The position numbers and the translations under genes are program-made. Under the pieces are notes generated by a model, which was not told where the DNA came from, searched no databases, and worked only from the letters and a program-made list of their open reading frames with translations. Positions 33,953 to 46,679 of a stretch of DNA of 64,000 nt are shown in pieces. The stretch's first letter is position 1. Each line of letters opens with the position of its first letter. The DNA comes from Apostichopus japonicus. Its lineage: Eukaryota > Echinodermata > Holothuroidea > Aspidochirotida > Stichopodidae. Location: positions 3,526,001-3,590,000 of the forward strand of contig NC_092573.1 in assembly GCF_037975245.1 (NCBI RefSeq). The letters run 5' to 3'.

Positions 33953-35146
33953 TCCCTTGTTTCAGATCTAATTCCTGACAATGTTTATATTTATACTGTA
34001 TGAAAACGGTCAAAGAGAGAACGTGTTGAAGTGTTACTGCGGAAGCTTCTTATGACACTCGCTTCTATTTTCTATAAATACACTCGTCTTTTATGGAGAA
34101 TTCCAGCTAAAGAATCTCAATGAAGAATTCATCATTAATCCGGAAAATTAAAAGCAAAAACGAAAGAAGAAGAAGAATAAGCGAAGGTGACAAATAAAGT
34201 AAAATAAACAGTAACAAATAGACAGAGCGGATATGTACCCCAGGGAGTCAGTAGTGTGTGTCCACATGTCAGCTGCAATCTCACCCTTCTTTGAACCCTG
34301 AAGACGGTTATTTCATAATAGTAAGAAACTCACACAAGACCAGATTCGAGACAGCATCGATAGCTATATGCAGACATCTTAAATCTGAAGAACACTCATT
34401 TCTACTCATCTCAATCAATTCAAATACAAGACATGGTTAAGATCATAATTATTATTTGTACGGGTTAAAGTGACAATCGAGATTTTTTTTAATCCAATTT
34501 TTTTGGAGAATAAAGTAAACGTCATATTGATAAATATGTGTTAGTTCCTTTTATTCCTCTTAACCTACAGAATGATCTATCTTGATTTTGTAAACCGATT
34601 GTTCAATGAGGCACGATACGTCTGTATTATTTAGTCACCATGCCCGGATCCACGAGGTGTAGGTGTTCACCCCCCCCCCCTTTCCCCTCCCATCCTTTTT
34701 TAACTTAAAACTTCAAAAAGTAGATCATAGCGCTACGTTGTGTTTAAACCTTAATATAGAACTTACCTATAGTCTACATACGCCTTAAAATGCATCTGAA
34801 CTTTTAAATGTTGTGGCTTGTGTCTGGGGTGGTTCCCCACAAGCCCCCACATGGGAGTCATTTTGAACGCGTCCTCATGGCCACTTCCATACCTTGTAAA
34901 ATCTTGCATCCGCCCCGAACATTTTTTGTACGATACATATCACATACATTAAACAGATGATACATTTGTTCAACTTGACGTTTCTTTTCACACTACTATT
35001 AATCATATGCATGGGTTTGGAATTATCAAATTATCTCGTACCTGTTTATGTTCTTTAAACTCCTTTAAATATACAAATCACTATGACTTTTTACGCAAAA
35101 ACCTGTATAGATGCCACATGTAATGTTGGAAGGGTTTGTTTGACTG
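33953..35146. other. Intronic DNA, possible interspersed repeat fragment
   Basis: The part at about 34645-34925 is more GC-rich and holds CCCGGATCCACGAGG, a poly-C tract, and GGGGTGGTTCCCCACAAGC. Its texture is like dispersed repeats in marine invertebrate genomes, but I cannot name a family. The rest is AT-rich with nothing recognised. Confidence 0.3.
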
Positions 35147-35190
35147 AGGGGGGGGGGTGGTGGGAGGGGGTGGTGGGGACGGTGGGGGGT
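35147..35190 (+). other. G-rich tract with quadruplex potential
   Basis: Six or more runs of three to ten G are separated by one to three bases over 44 bp. This fits the usual G-quadruplex pattern on the plus strand, the template strand for the SK gene, about 360 bp after the S2 exon. Confidence 0.6.
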
Positions 35191-35545
35191 AAAGTAGGTA
35201 ATAAGTTTTAAAAAGACTTTAAAAAGGTATGTAACACTTTATACATCATGAGTTCTCTGGACGTCTAGCTTAGCGATATGTTAGCAGAACGTTAAATAAA
35301 TTATGCAGGATAACGCGATGAGAATTTATGTTGACGTAAAGGTCTAAATCATTTTAAGAAACCCCCATTTTCCAGTTCCTGAGCTGGCATGGCTATCGCC
35401 AGTAAATTCACTTTGGAAAACATATCTGTAGCTATACAAATCCATTTAATGATTACTTTTTACCGCGATGCGTCTAATGCAGTGTTTGAAGAGAAAAAAA
35501 TGCTATATACGGATGAGTGTAATAATTAACAATATCATATCTTAC
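35191..35545. other. Intronic DNA immediately after the S2 exon
   Basis: Contains the GTAAGAT donor at its right end; nothing else recognised. Confidence 0.6.
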
Positions 35546-35641
35546 CTGAATTTCTCGAGCGTGGTACATTATGATGAGTACAATCAACAGTACCGTGGAA
35601 GCACTTATTAAAGATTTCAGAGCGTAAGAAATAGCAGCTTC
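35546..35641 (-). CDS. KCNN: SK (KCNN) potassium channel exon encoding segment S2
   Basis: This 96-bp exon encodes 32 residues in phase 0. The core ALKSLIS, a run of small and aliphatic residues, and the closing MYHAREIQ match segment S2 of small-conductance calcium-activated potassium channels, whose tetramers sit in the plasma membrane and open when calmodulin binds calcium. The 3' splice site is strong (a long CT tract ending TTTTTGCAG) and the donor is CAG|GTAAGAT. The exon preceding it should carry the cytoplasmic N-terminus and S1; I looked for that signature on the minus strand to the right and did not find it. The next exon follows after a 10.4-kb intron. A perfect CRE octamer lies 64 bp upstream of the acceptor. 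The family assignment is secure; which vertebrate paralogue it corresponds to is not meaningful for an invertebrate single SK gene. Confidence 0.95.
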
Positions 35642-36816
35642 CTGCAAAAAGAGAGAGAGAAAAGATAAAAGGAACAATTTAGAATCACCAGTTAAATGTC
35701 AAATTGACGTCATACGAATGTTGTCATAGAAACAACACGTCATTGGCGAGAAGGTTTAGTCATCTTGAATTCCCTTCCATGTGTCTCGAACCAATTGTCT
35801 AATGAGACAATCTGTATTTCAGTATCTGTATCTGTAATCTGTATTTATTTGTAGTGTAGTATAGTGTTTATATATATATATATATATATATAATGTATTA
35901 AGTACTCGAACTAATGTTAGGTTGTAAGGTTTTCAGTGTTACACGGTTGAGTAGTCCATATACAAAAGGGAACAAAAGAGAGTACTGGGTAGGTTAAAAA
36001 ACACACAGGTGTATGGCGCCTGTAGGTATTCACCTGAGACACAAAAGCAGAGTTAGCATATGTTTTTATTAATGCATTACGTACATATATCAATTTGATT
36101 GGGACTTAGGGAATGGTTTTTGTTTTAAATGTAATATCATAACCACAACATAGCCTTAGGAGATAAGTACTGTTGTACTGTAATCGTGGTAATGAAAATC
36201 TGTTTTTGGGAAACTAAAATATGGATTGAGCCTCAAGGCAAAAACATAATATTTATAACATTCCGGTGGAGCTCTCATTCAGTGACGAGGTACCCATGTG
36301 CATTCGTTTTTTTATCTTGTCTCTGTTGCCAAACGAGCGGATGTTTTCAAGAATATGACTTAAAAGGTATCTTAGAACCACAAAAGTACAACACGAAAAA
36401 CAAATAGCCATTAAATGTAATTTTGTATCTGAAACGAGTTGTATAAAGTATTTGCCCAGCGGCTTACATAATCGGATGTATTGTACCTTTAAAATCAGTG
36501 TATAGTTGGATATACGAGATGCCTACGTGCAATTTCGCCGTAGGATCAACACCTCCATTCGCGTTTCATATGTTTTATTACTAGATTCAAGTGATTAATG
36601 GCAAAACTTTCCAAGGTTTACATAAGGCTTAATATAGCTCATAAATTTTTAACTCGAGATATCAATATCTTATCTTGAATGTACGCATAGGTGTTATATT
36701 AATGAGTATAACGTGACTCATATCTAGCGTACGATATTGCAGATTGTAGCGACGAACTCTCGTTGGGAAATGTCGCGGCTATGCATCGAGGGGCTGTGTT
36801 CTAAGAAACATTCACT
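35642..36816. other. Upstream intron, acceptor side of the S2 exon
   Basis: The acceptor's CT tract occupies about 35642-35670 on the minus strand. A CRE octamer is at 35705-35712 and a short (TA)n run at about 35869-35893. No coding exon recognised. Confidence 0.55.
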
Positions 36817-36936
36817 GTCCTCACAAGTTGTGTCCTCACAAGTTGTGTCCTCACAAGTTGTGTCCTCACAAGTTGTGTCCTCACAAGTTGTGTCCTCACA
36901 AGTTGTGTCCTTACATGTTGTGTCCTCACAAGTTGT
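36817..36936. repeat. 15-bp tandem repeat, exactly eight units
   Basis: Eight head-to-tail copies of GTCCTCACAAGTTGT; the seventh differs at two positions (GTCCTTACATGTTGT). Because 15 is divisible by three the array stays open and encodes a Ser-Ser-Gln-Val-Val repeat in one frame, but the surrounding frame has no other sign of coding. Confidence 0.95.
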
Positions 36937-39481
36937 GTTATAACCAGTTTTTAGGTCATTAATTGCAATAGGTATAATAATGTTGTTGGAATAATTATCA
37001 ATATATCATATTTATAATGGATGAATAAAATTAAATATCTGAGTGACAATTGTCAAGTTGTTAATTAATGTCTATTGTGACTGTCACCATTCAATAGAGT
37101 TATATTATTTATAACAACAAAATAATACGCAAATTTAAGCTTTCTGCTGCTGATTTTTGAAACTTACATAACGTATTAGGGTAGGTTCTTGTAAGGACCA
37201 GGCTATGAAATCTTATTTATTCCATATACGAATTCTGGTTTATCTAGCTAACTAACTAACTGAACACCCGCACGGTTTCAGAAATGAATTAATCCGACAT
37301 AGCACGCATCACATGCTAGGAAATTAATGCTTTTACCAGCTTGAATCTATAATATAATTATAAAAACGAACGGTTATTTGTACATGATCCAAAAACTGGA
37401 TGTCCCTGCTTAATACTCATATTTTTTTATTAATTCAAATAACATATTTTAATTCATGGTATCTTCTAAATATGGATTGTTTAGTGAGATGTCTGTAACA
37501 ATAATTCGCAATATGATATAAACATAGAGCAGATTCAATATCTATCAAGATAATATCATTAACTCAATAACTGGTAGTGATATGACTAATTCTTACTGAT
37601 GATATCACTAAATGCATTAAGTTTTAGACTAATTTGAATGAGTGATACACACATACAGCACATATTCCTATAAACTATATCATGAAAACAACTAATGACA
37701 TCACGAATGCGAACTAATGATATTATTAATGCTACTAAGTTTGTGATATGTGCGTGTCATTAATTCGAAAATTGTAACATAAACACAAAATAGATTCATT
37801 TGTAAATATCACTAAAAAAACAATTAAAGACATCACTGAAATGAAACCGACGAAGAATGTTTTGTATTTATATTATTGATTTGACTATCTTTAATTCAAG
37901 ATAGATTGATAGCATTACACACAATACATTGTAAACAGTTTGTCTTGAGGGTATTAAGGGCCTTCGTGAAAAGTCACATCAGTACCTCAAAGACGTTGTC
38001 TTACATTTAATGTAATCTTTTCAAATCGTTGGCTCACGTTTGATGGACCTGTCGATTTGATTTTACGATGGTGTCTAATTGAGTTAATATTTACTGGAGT
38101 GACACTAACATGACAACATTAAGGCTATCAATAATGCATCAATCATTAATGTTTAAGTACATTACTTCACTTCATATGTCTTCAAAGGTGTCTCCTTGAA
38201 TTCAATGTAATTTTTTAAACATATATTGAAAGTTGCTCATGTTGATATTTTACTATTGAAAAGAATATCATTCAGAATAGCGGTACTTCTATTTAAAATA
38301 AATTAGCTAAACAATTCGGTCGTATAACATGAATTTTTCCCCTTGAATGTTTATACATGTGAAATATCTTGCACTACAAATGTTTGTTTTAAATTTTGTA
38401 CGCTTGTTCTGTGATACTGCTATTATTACTATGAATTTTGTTAAACTGTTTCTATCAAGTGTAAATGTTCAATAAGACAAAATGTAACATTCGGTCAGTC
38501 ACCCCAAAAACTTGTCAAACCTAGCAATACAAGTTACGGTTTAGTCTATCTGTTTTTGGCATTGTCTCCATAAGATTCACCGTCAAACATTTTGTGTAGT
38601 AACTTCCTCGCAAAAAATTCACATGTGTTTATCATTTAAATACTTTGACGTATATTGCCATAATGTAGTTAATGTATTTCAAGCCTCAGATGTTGGCTTT
38701 CATTCTAATATTATTAAAGAGAGTTGCTAGTATTTACAATGTAGCGTCTCTTCACTAGCAAAATTATTTATGAGTAAAATATATAGAAATCATAAAAGTC
38801 TAAACATATTTAATCAAAGAGTAAGAAGAAGCCCCTTCTCGTCAAATACAAATAATAAAACGTGGTAGTATGGCTTAGTACGGCTGTTAAGTTTATATTG
38901 CTATCATGTGATAAGAAAAAGTATAGTAGCTAGTTGCATCCATTCACTGGTGCCGGCGAACGTAAGAATTAGAAACCATCTTTAAAGAAATTTGAACATT
39001 TGCAATATTTAGTACCGCGTGGTCGAAACAGGGTTGTTAGGTATATATATGTAAAAGGACCGGCTTTCCATGGATAACTTGGCGAAGTCAGTTTTCTTTT
39101 GAAGTGCCAATAACATATTCACTATTATCAATCAAAGTGGTTCAAGGGTAGCCTGATATATAATGCATGACATATCACGGCGAGGCACACTGTACATGCC
39201 TACTACAGTGAAAGGGAAAACGCTACTGTCATAACTCGTTTATTCTTGTCATGGTTCACTTCAGGAAATACATTAAAACGAATGATAAAAAAACCACGAA
39301 TGACGAAAACTAGCACGTTTCGAGAAATAAAAAAACAGACGAAGAAGACGTTTAGGACATATGATTCAAGATGGCGTACAGATGCGGTATACGTGCTGGA
39401 TATGCAATGAATTATATCTGACTCTTTATGAATAGAACAATGATACAAAGTTATCTATACCGTGTATAAAAGTCGTATTAT
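36937..39481. other. Upstream non-coding DNA
   Basis: Very AT-rich. Between about 37550 and 37840 short phrases such as AACTAATGACATCAC and TGATATCACT recur loosely, perhaps an eroded repeat. No exon recognised. Confidence 0.45.
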
Positions 39482-39569
39482 ATACTGAATGTTCTATCCT
39501 ATTATGTCGTAATATTTACACACATATATATATATATATATATACGACATAATTGGAAAGAACATTCAG

Positions 39570-39626
<57 letters not shown>
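39482..39626. repeat. Inverted repeat enclosing and followed by (TA)n
   Basis: A 30-bp arm at 39482-39511 (ATACTGAATGTTCT... to ...TTATGTCGTA) is repeated in inverse at 39543-39572 with two mismatches. The loop between is mostly TA repeat, and a longer TA run follows from 39573. The structure could fold as a 30-bp hairpin. Confidence 0.9.
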
Positions 39627-39628
<2 letters not shown>

Positions 39629-42600
39629 TCCTCTACGCGTCAGCTCGCTGGTACTTTGGTTGTGTAATATCCTTTGTCTGCATATCAATTTATCAATTCA
39701 CCATTATTGTAGCAACATATTCATAATTAAAATCAATACCAAACGATTAGTCTATCGATTAGAATACAAGTTACCCGAAGTTCTATCTAAGGTTCCCGAT
39801 TGGAAAAATCGCGTGGTCAAATCAGTTATTATTTTATCCGCAATTACAAACTACTAACAACACTTTATCAATCTCCTATCTTCTCCCATTTTTTTTACTC
39901 CTTCGGCTTCACAGAGACTTCACAGACCCAAGAGGGGTTTGACATATTTGTCTCATTCGTACTGCTATCCCAAACCTTATATCTGCTGAGTAAGATTTGT
40001 ATAAATGTATAGGTCAGAACTCTCTTTACGCCCGATATCATCATGGTATTGAGATATATATCAAACAGTCAACTAATTGCAACAAATCTAATTCTCCCAG
40101 TAAAGAACAATCAACTAACCCACACCAATAGAAACAAATTAACATTAAGAAAGCATTGTAAAGTATAACAGAATAATAATAAAGGGAGAAGTGGATTGAC
40201 TGTTTGTGCTCCATCATTTAAAAACAAATAATGGCGCTATAACGAAGTCAAGAACATAGGCTTGTTAATTGCACTATATATTTCAATTCATTAAAAGTCC
40301 TTTTCATCACTCTCGTTAAATGGACAGATAGCCTAAGGTAAAGAATGGTATTCCGGGGTTCAAAAAACCAAAAGTGAAAAACTGTTTGAATTCCTCTCAT
40401 AGTAGTTTTCGTAAATTAGCCGGATAACTAACCAAGCTACAAACTTGAAAATTTTCATTAGACAACTCCCTTCCAAACAGTTGTTCTTGTCATCTAATCT
40501 CGTAACTTGCTGGAGGCTAAACGATGGGAGAATGTTGAGCAAATGTCACTTTATGTAGATATACGGTATTAGCGCGTCAACTAACAAACTGTAAAACATT
40601 ACGGTAATGAGGATGCCTTTGGGCTATCAAATAAAGGAGACACATTGCTGTGGAATTATTGTGTAGGATCATGGAGTTGAACTCGATGGATAGTTAGATC
40701 TTGGTAGGACAAATGACAAAGACTGTAACCATCGCAAAGGGAAACTAAATAAATAAAAGCAAAAGCAAATGGAGATCTAGTTTGAAACGACCTTTCAGTA
40801 CTCCTGGAGTAAAAAAAAACAAAACAATTTTAGCATAAGGGCGGCGATTACAAAACTACTTTGATAAAGAGAGTAAACATTTATGTTCACGAAACACATA
40901 CCAGTACAAGCTTGTCTTAGTAAAGGGAGAAGTTTTGTTAACTCACAGCATGAACATGTCACAATTTGTGGCTCTTAATAACCTTTCCGTGCCTACAAAT
41001 GACTGAATATTTTGTTCATACATTTGTATGCTCTGCTGCGTTATGGCATTTCATTTTTTCTTTTATGCAAAATCCTTCATTAAGAAAGAATATAACCTTT
41101 ACCAGGGGCGAATTTTCACAGTCGTTTTAAATCTCGAGTAGTAAACAAAATTGCAAATAGTGACAGATACATATCTGACGTGTAATTTATACCAAGAATA
41201 TGGTATTGTAAAAGAAATGTTGGAATGAAGTATCCATGAACAATAAGAATATAAATTTAATATGATTGACTTTAATTTAAACAAATTATTTACTTCTATA
41301 TCGTAATATATTTTTCTGTAGCATAAATTTGTTTCTTAGATTCAACGAGACTCAGGGTAAAATTTGGAACACGTATACACCGAAATATATTCAATACTTT
41401 AAAACAAAATGAACATCTACGATGCTGCAGTCTAATTTTATATTGTAATATAGCTCTCTTTTACACTTACAAAGTACCATTCGCTTACTTATTATTAACT
41501 TCACATTCTAAGTGCTTACAGGAATGAATAAAGAAATATAAAAAACAATATCTTCATAAATTATACCAAAGACCAAGTACTTGACACATTGATGGTATGA
41601 GTTATACTATTCCATTTAACTTAACACAAGGTTAAAAAAAAAAGATATATATAAATGTATTTCACAAGATGTGACGATCTATCCACGTTTCGTGAAACGA
41701 TACCCCACGAGACAGACATTGGAGACGCATTATTAATGAGAAGAAGAACGGTACATTCAAAAACAAAACAATACTCTATAACGGAATTTGTCTTTGATAT
41801 CATGTCGTAAATTTCGTAGCATGAATTAATGGATTAAAAGTTAAGAGCGAATGGGAATAACCATGGACTTATGTATAGCGACTAGCCTAATGCCATGTAT
41901 TAACCTTGAGCAATTGGGGTAGTTGTAGGACAATCCAGTCCAGGACTGTGAGAGCAGGGATCCATTGTGTCTATTAGAAATAGGAGTGTGTTTTTTTTTT
42001 CTTCAAAATGACTCAAATTCAACAACACTTCTAAACTAGAAGAGAAACGTTTTTGGAATGATCGAGCTGAAATGGGTTTGCATCACTGAACTGATAAACA
42101 TGAGTCATACGTTGAGGAACAAGATAATGAATGGAAAGGTTTCAAGTCTATTATGTCACGAATAATGTAGAGGGCCTACGTCAGCAGAAATTGAGGGAAA
42201 TGCATGCAATTCTTCTGAAGGTGAATCATTATGGTTGCGTATTGCCATTAAACCTCCATTATAAGAGAGAGAGAGAGAGAGAGAGCAAGACAAGTGATCT
42301 ATATGAATGAGAAGCAAATTGCATGGACCAATAACCCATCGAACAAACTGCCGGCGTTGCAGAAAATAATGTCTAGCCTTTAATTGAGATGATTAAAAAC
42401 AAAACAAAACAGTACATAGAGCTACTTGTGCAGTGTGAGAGGCTAATGCACCACAGTGACAAACTGTTCAGAAGAATGTGTACCGAGCATGTCAAACAGG
42501 CAGATATTGCAAATTACTCAATCACGGTTGCATACGAAACAACCGATAGAGATCAATTAACGAGCTTGCAATGTGCATGGATACGTCTAAATACTTTCTC

Positions 42601-44631
42601 ATTCCCAAGAGAATCCCACATGGACGGAGAACAAACAAAAAATAGGGAGAACAAGGAGGAGAAGATGAAGAAGAAGCGACATCACAACTGCAGACTGCAT
42701 CATTTGCATTGTGCCGCCATCCAGACCTATATCATTGCTGTAATATAGCATCAACATCAGCAACTCCTTGTTTATATATGTATGGCATGTGCCCTGACAT
42801 ATTCGTAGTGTCACACTTCTACTACCCAACATTAGAACTTCATTTTGGAAAATAACAATCAAGGAAATACCTCGCGTGGTTGATCGAGAATTCCCCGCTG
42901 TGCTGTACTAGCAACCACGCTTGTTGATGACGGGATTACGCGCCTTGCAAACACAGTGAGACACACTGCAGACCCACGATGGATGAACATCATGCAGTCT
43001 ATGATACGTTGATGAAAGTGTAAGGTACACAGCCTCCTATTGCGTTATTATGTGATATGCTCAGCTGTTAAGAGTTTCATTATTGAGGAGTCATAACAAT
43101 GTCTATCGCTGTTTGTGTCCTTTATGTACACGTAGTGTGTGTGTGTGTGTGTGAAGCACTACCGAGGATGTCGTTCAAGTGTAGCAACTATAAAGACTGT
43201 AATTTAGCATATTCTTCACATATTACGTTTTATAGCTCATTAAATACAGTCTCTCACATCTTGCAATTAGGTGTTCAAACACACGAATAGGATTAATAAC
43301 ACCATATTTATGTGTCTTATTAAACATATGGATAGAAATGTCTGTTTGAATGATGTGACAATTACAACAGCATTCAAATCTATAATAAGATACATAGCAA
43401 GACGGTGAATAGGTCTATAGTACAGATACGGCTGAAGTACAAAGCGATAATAATATATTACATGATGATAACGTACTGATACGATTTGAGGGTCATCTCC
43501 ATTGCATTGCGTCGATTCGTAGACAGTGTGCGTTATATTGTTATATGATTATATAACGTAATCGGGGCTGTTATACGATCTATGACAATGTGTAGCTTTA
43601 CTATCGGGCAGTAATTTGATAAGTATATATAACAAACAAAAAATAGACTTTAGTGAAAGGATTGAAAAACATTAACGAACATAAAGTAATAATAGACAAA
43701 AAATGATTTGTTGAAAGAGAGACACACATCCAAGTATAAAGGAAGGACTAATAATCCATAATAAATATGAAAGAAAGATAAATACGGTCAATTAAGAGAA
43801 ACAAACTGAAGTCACCGAACGCTTATATCTAGGATGATTAATTAAACTATAGTGAATGACAAACTAACATTGGCAGATACATCTGTTCTATGAAAGTTGG
43901 ACAAAGCTCTTCTTCTTGTTTTATGGGTCTGTCGACTTCCAGAGGTTTCCGTATCTAGGTTAATTTGTTCTAAATCCCTCAACAAGATGCCTTTCGAGTC
44001 AGTATGGAGAATTTGGAGTAACCCAATAACCACTGTGACGACCATCTTAAAGATGAAGGTAAAAAAAAAAAAAAAAACTCCGGGCAAGTACCTATTTCAT
44101 TAAGCAAAAGAAATTCATCAAGCACAACTAGTTCGAAAAACGGAGATACAAGACGAATGAGATGAAGGAAGAAAAAAAAAGAAGAGAGAGAGAGTAAGAG
44201 ATACGGGATGGATTGGAGAGAGGAAGAATCCGCCATGAATTAATTGGTGAAAAAGAGAACTTGATTAGCCGAGATCTGTATGACGTCATTCGAAGCTGTG
44301 ACGAAACTGATCTGCATCTGTCTTTCTGCTGATCTGATTAAGCCTGCATATGGCGAACCTGCGAGCAACGCGGGCGTTACCAGTCAACCAACTTTATCAA
44401 AACGCTCAGTCGAAATAAAGTGTTCTCGGCTTTTTTTCCCTTCTTATTATTATTTTATTTTGTCGTCTACATCCTATTTACAGGTTACTTGATGTACCGT
44501 AGTTTATATAGATGTGGTGTAAAAATAGATCCCGAGGTAAAAGCTTTATTTCAGAAAGGCCATCAAACTATATAACTCGGCATGGAATTTTGCATAAAAC
44601 GCACAATGCAATACAACACACACATACACAT
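39627..44631. other. Upstream non-coding DNA
   Basis: Holds a (GA)n run at about 42264-42286, a (GT)n run near 43137-43152, a poly-A near 44060-44076, and a CRE octamer at 44281-44288. An open frame of 119 codons at 42389-42748 on the plus strand has mixed composition and no recognisable motif; I do not call it a gene. Confidence 0.45.
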
Positions 44632-44761
44632 ATATATATATATAGTTATATATAGTTATATATATAGTTATATATATAGTTATATATATAGTTATATATA
44701 TAGTTATATATATATAGTTATATATATATATATAGTTATTTAAAAATATATATATATATAG
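44632..44761. repeat. TA-rich array with regular GTTA interruptions
   Basis: TATATA blocks are separated every 10-16 bp by AGTTA, giving a loosely periodic compound microsatellite. Confidence 0.85.
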
Positions 44762-44907
44762 GTGTTTGTTTATAGTATGCATCTTGCTGTTGGTTGTTTA
44801 CAGAAAAACGTTAGACACAAAATAAATTACTCTTGATAAGTAGACTGTAGTCTGATAACAAAGAATGATATGCGTTCATTTGTTTTTCTGCGTCACTTTT
44901 AACTAGT

Positions 44908-45010
44908 GAGAAATGTCCCTTTAGTCATATATGGCTCATCAATTAATGTGGCTGGGCTACTTAAAATAACACACAAGCCATTAGGTTCCTCAACACTACA
45001 TAGAACATAA
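44908..45010. repeat. Diverged direct duplication, first copy
   Basis: Begins GAGAAATGTCCCTT and continues ATATATGGCTCATCAATTAA, then ACACACAAGCCA and AGAACATAAA. The same order of blocks recurs 350 bp to the right (45258-45358) with substitutions. No coding content seen. Confidence 0.6.
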
Positions 45011-45257
45011 AAATGAAAAGAGTTTTATGACCTCGAATAACACGTTAACGCTGTATTAAAAGTATTTAATGATAATTGATATGGTGTTGATATTTTCTCC
45101 AACGGTATGCTGTTGTTTATATAAACTAAAAGGACATGTGTGTTTGAGTTATTAGAACTAATGGATACCTTTAGGCAAAAGAATTAACTTTAATATATAG
45201 GCTGTGAAAAGACACTGTTATTAGTCCAAGCTGTACTTCTATACTACGTTCAATTTG

Positions 45258-45358
45258 GAGAAATGTCCCTTGAAATATACATGGATCATTAATTACAGCG
45301 CCTGGAATACCAAGCCTAGCACACAGGCCACTCATAGATCAGTTCTTCAGATGGAACA
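45258..45358. repeat. Diverged direct duplication, second copy
   Basis: Blocks GAGAAATGTCCCTT, ATACATGGATCATTAATTA, GCACACAGGCCA and GGAACACAAA match the copy at 44908 in order and spacing. Confidence 0.6.
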
Positions 45359-46078
45359 CAAAACTCAACAGGACTCAAGCAAACTACTTTGATGGTCTTC
45401 AAAATTACATGCATATATACAATGCTTTATATCCTTTATATCCTTAAAGAAGTAGCCTATTCCAAAGATTTAACATATTATAAAGCTGAAACGAAGAGCG
45501 GAATTACATAGCTAGAAACATTACTTGCACTCAAATGTTTTATTTTTCTTCTTTCCTAGAATATGACATGTCAAGACTAAAATTATGTCTAAAGTCATCC
45601 TTTAATAACAAATGGATGCTTTTGTACTACAACAACCTATCACTTGGCTTAAAAGATTATACACTACACAATTTGTTGTGACGCAATTGCAGAATCTACG
45701 ATTTTTCATAGTATTTTAAAGTGGATCGTCTGAAGACTGGTATACGTATTTCGATATTTTCAATCCTATTCACGAAATTCATTGCTATATCGCACAAACA
45801 TGGTTTTTCATGACAGCCCAAGGCTGCTTGAACTGTCATAAAAAAAAAAATGCGTTTTCATGAAAAATCATCACGGGCGTGAACAGAGCGGTCAAAATAA
45901 ATGAAGAACTAAAAAAAACTGCGAGGTCAAATTTGTGCGAAAAAAAATTGTTGTTGAAGTGTCTCTTGGCTCATAGCACGTAATTACTTTTCTTTACATA
46001 GACCGAATTTATTGATATTTTTTCTCTTGCCATTCAGACTAACCTTAAAATGACCGTGGACGGTGACGACACATTCAG
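45359..46078. other. Upstream non-coding DNA
   Basis: AT-rich with a poly-A near 45840; no gene recognised. Confidence 0.45.
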
Positions 46079-46154
46079 CCAATCAGAATACTCTATATTT
46101 AATACGTCACGCTCATTGGAACTTTAAACTAAACGCGACGTTGTTATGACGTCA
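46079..46154 (-). promoter_or_regulatory. Promoter-like cluster: CRE, CCAAT, CRE half-site, TATA-like
   Basis: Read on the minus strand, in order: TGACGTCA (46154-46147), CCAAT (46119-46115), GTGACGTA (46110-46103) and TTAAATATAGAG (46102-46091). A second CCAAT reads on the plus strand at 46079-46083. The surrounding 150 bp is richer in G, C and CpG than the neighbourhood. Two more CRE octamers lie at 46590-46597 and 46663-46670. The cluster has the SK gene's orientation and is 10.4 kb upstream of the S2 exon. Whether it starts any transcript is inference. Confidence 0.35.
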
Positions 46155-46679
46155 TCTGCCTCCAGAACAAGAATTGATTTGCCCGATCAAACCTTGCCGT
46201 CGGTCGGATAAAATTTGCTTAGTATCATTACAATGTGTAATAAATGCAGGAATTACGACCATTTCGAGAAACCTCCGAGGAAATTAAAAGAGATTGCTCC
46301 GTGGATTCATCCCTCATAGAATGGAGGCTTCCCAATAAACTAAAGCACCTTTTTTTTACGTCCTGTTCGACCCTAGATAACAGGTCTGGTTCATTTCACA
46401 CTGTATTTTAATTTACAAACGCAGCAGCAGTTTAAGGGTCTCATTTCCCCTGAATTTTTTAACGACGGAACCTGAAACCAGCCTGAACCAAAATTGAAAT
46501 CCCAAGCACACTGAACAACATTTCACTAGATGCCTCAGTACAATTGCAGATTTTTTTTTTTTTTTTTACGAAAACCGAGTTTGAACGTATGACGTCATTT
46601 AGTAGATGAAACTTGACAAATCAGGCGTTAAAAACAAGGGGCCACCTGCAGCCATTCGAGAATGACGTCATTGAGACGA

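Noticed and set aside
33470-34003. Ser-Ile-His-Pro and Met-Asp-Gly-Trp repeat proteins
   Set aside because: They come from the (CCAT)n array and have no coding context.
36737-36943. Ser-Ser-Gln-Val-Val pentapeptide repeat protein
   Set aside because: It is open only because the repeat is 15 bp long; the frame ends right after the array and has no other coding sign.
42389-42748. 119-codon plus-strand open frame
   Set aside because: Length alone is weak evidence in this much sequence; the second half is a lysine/histidine-rich low-complexity run and no family was recognised.
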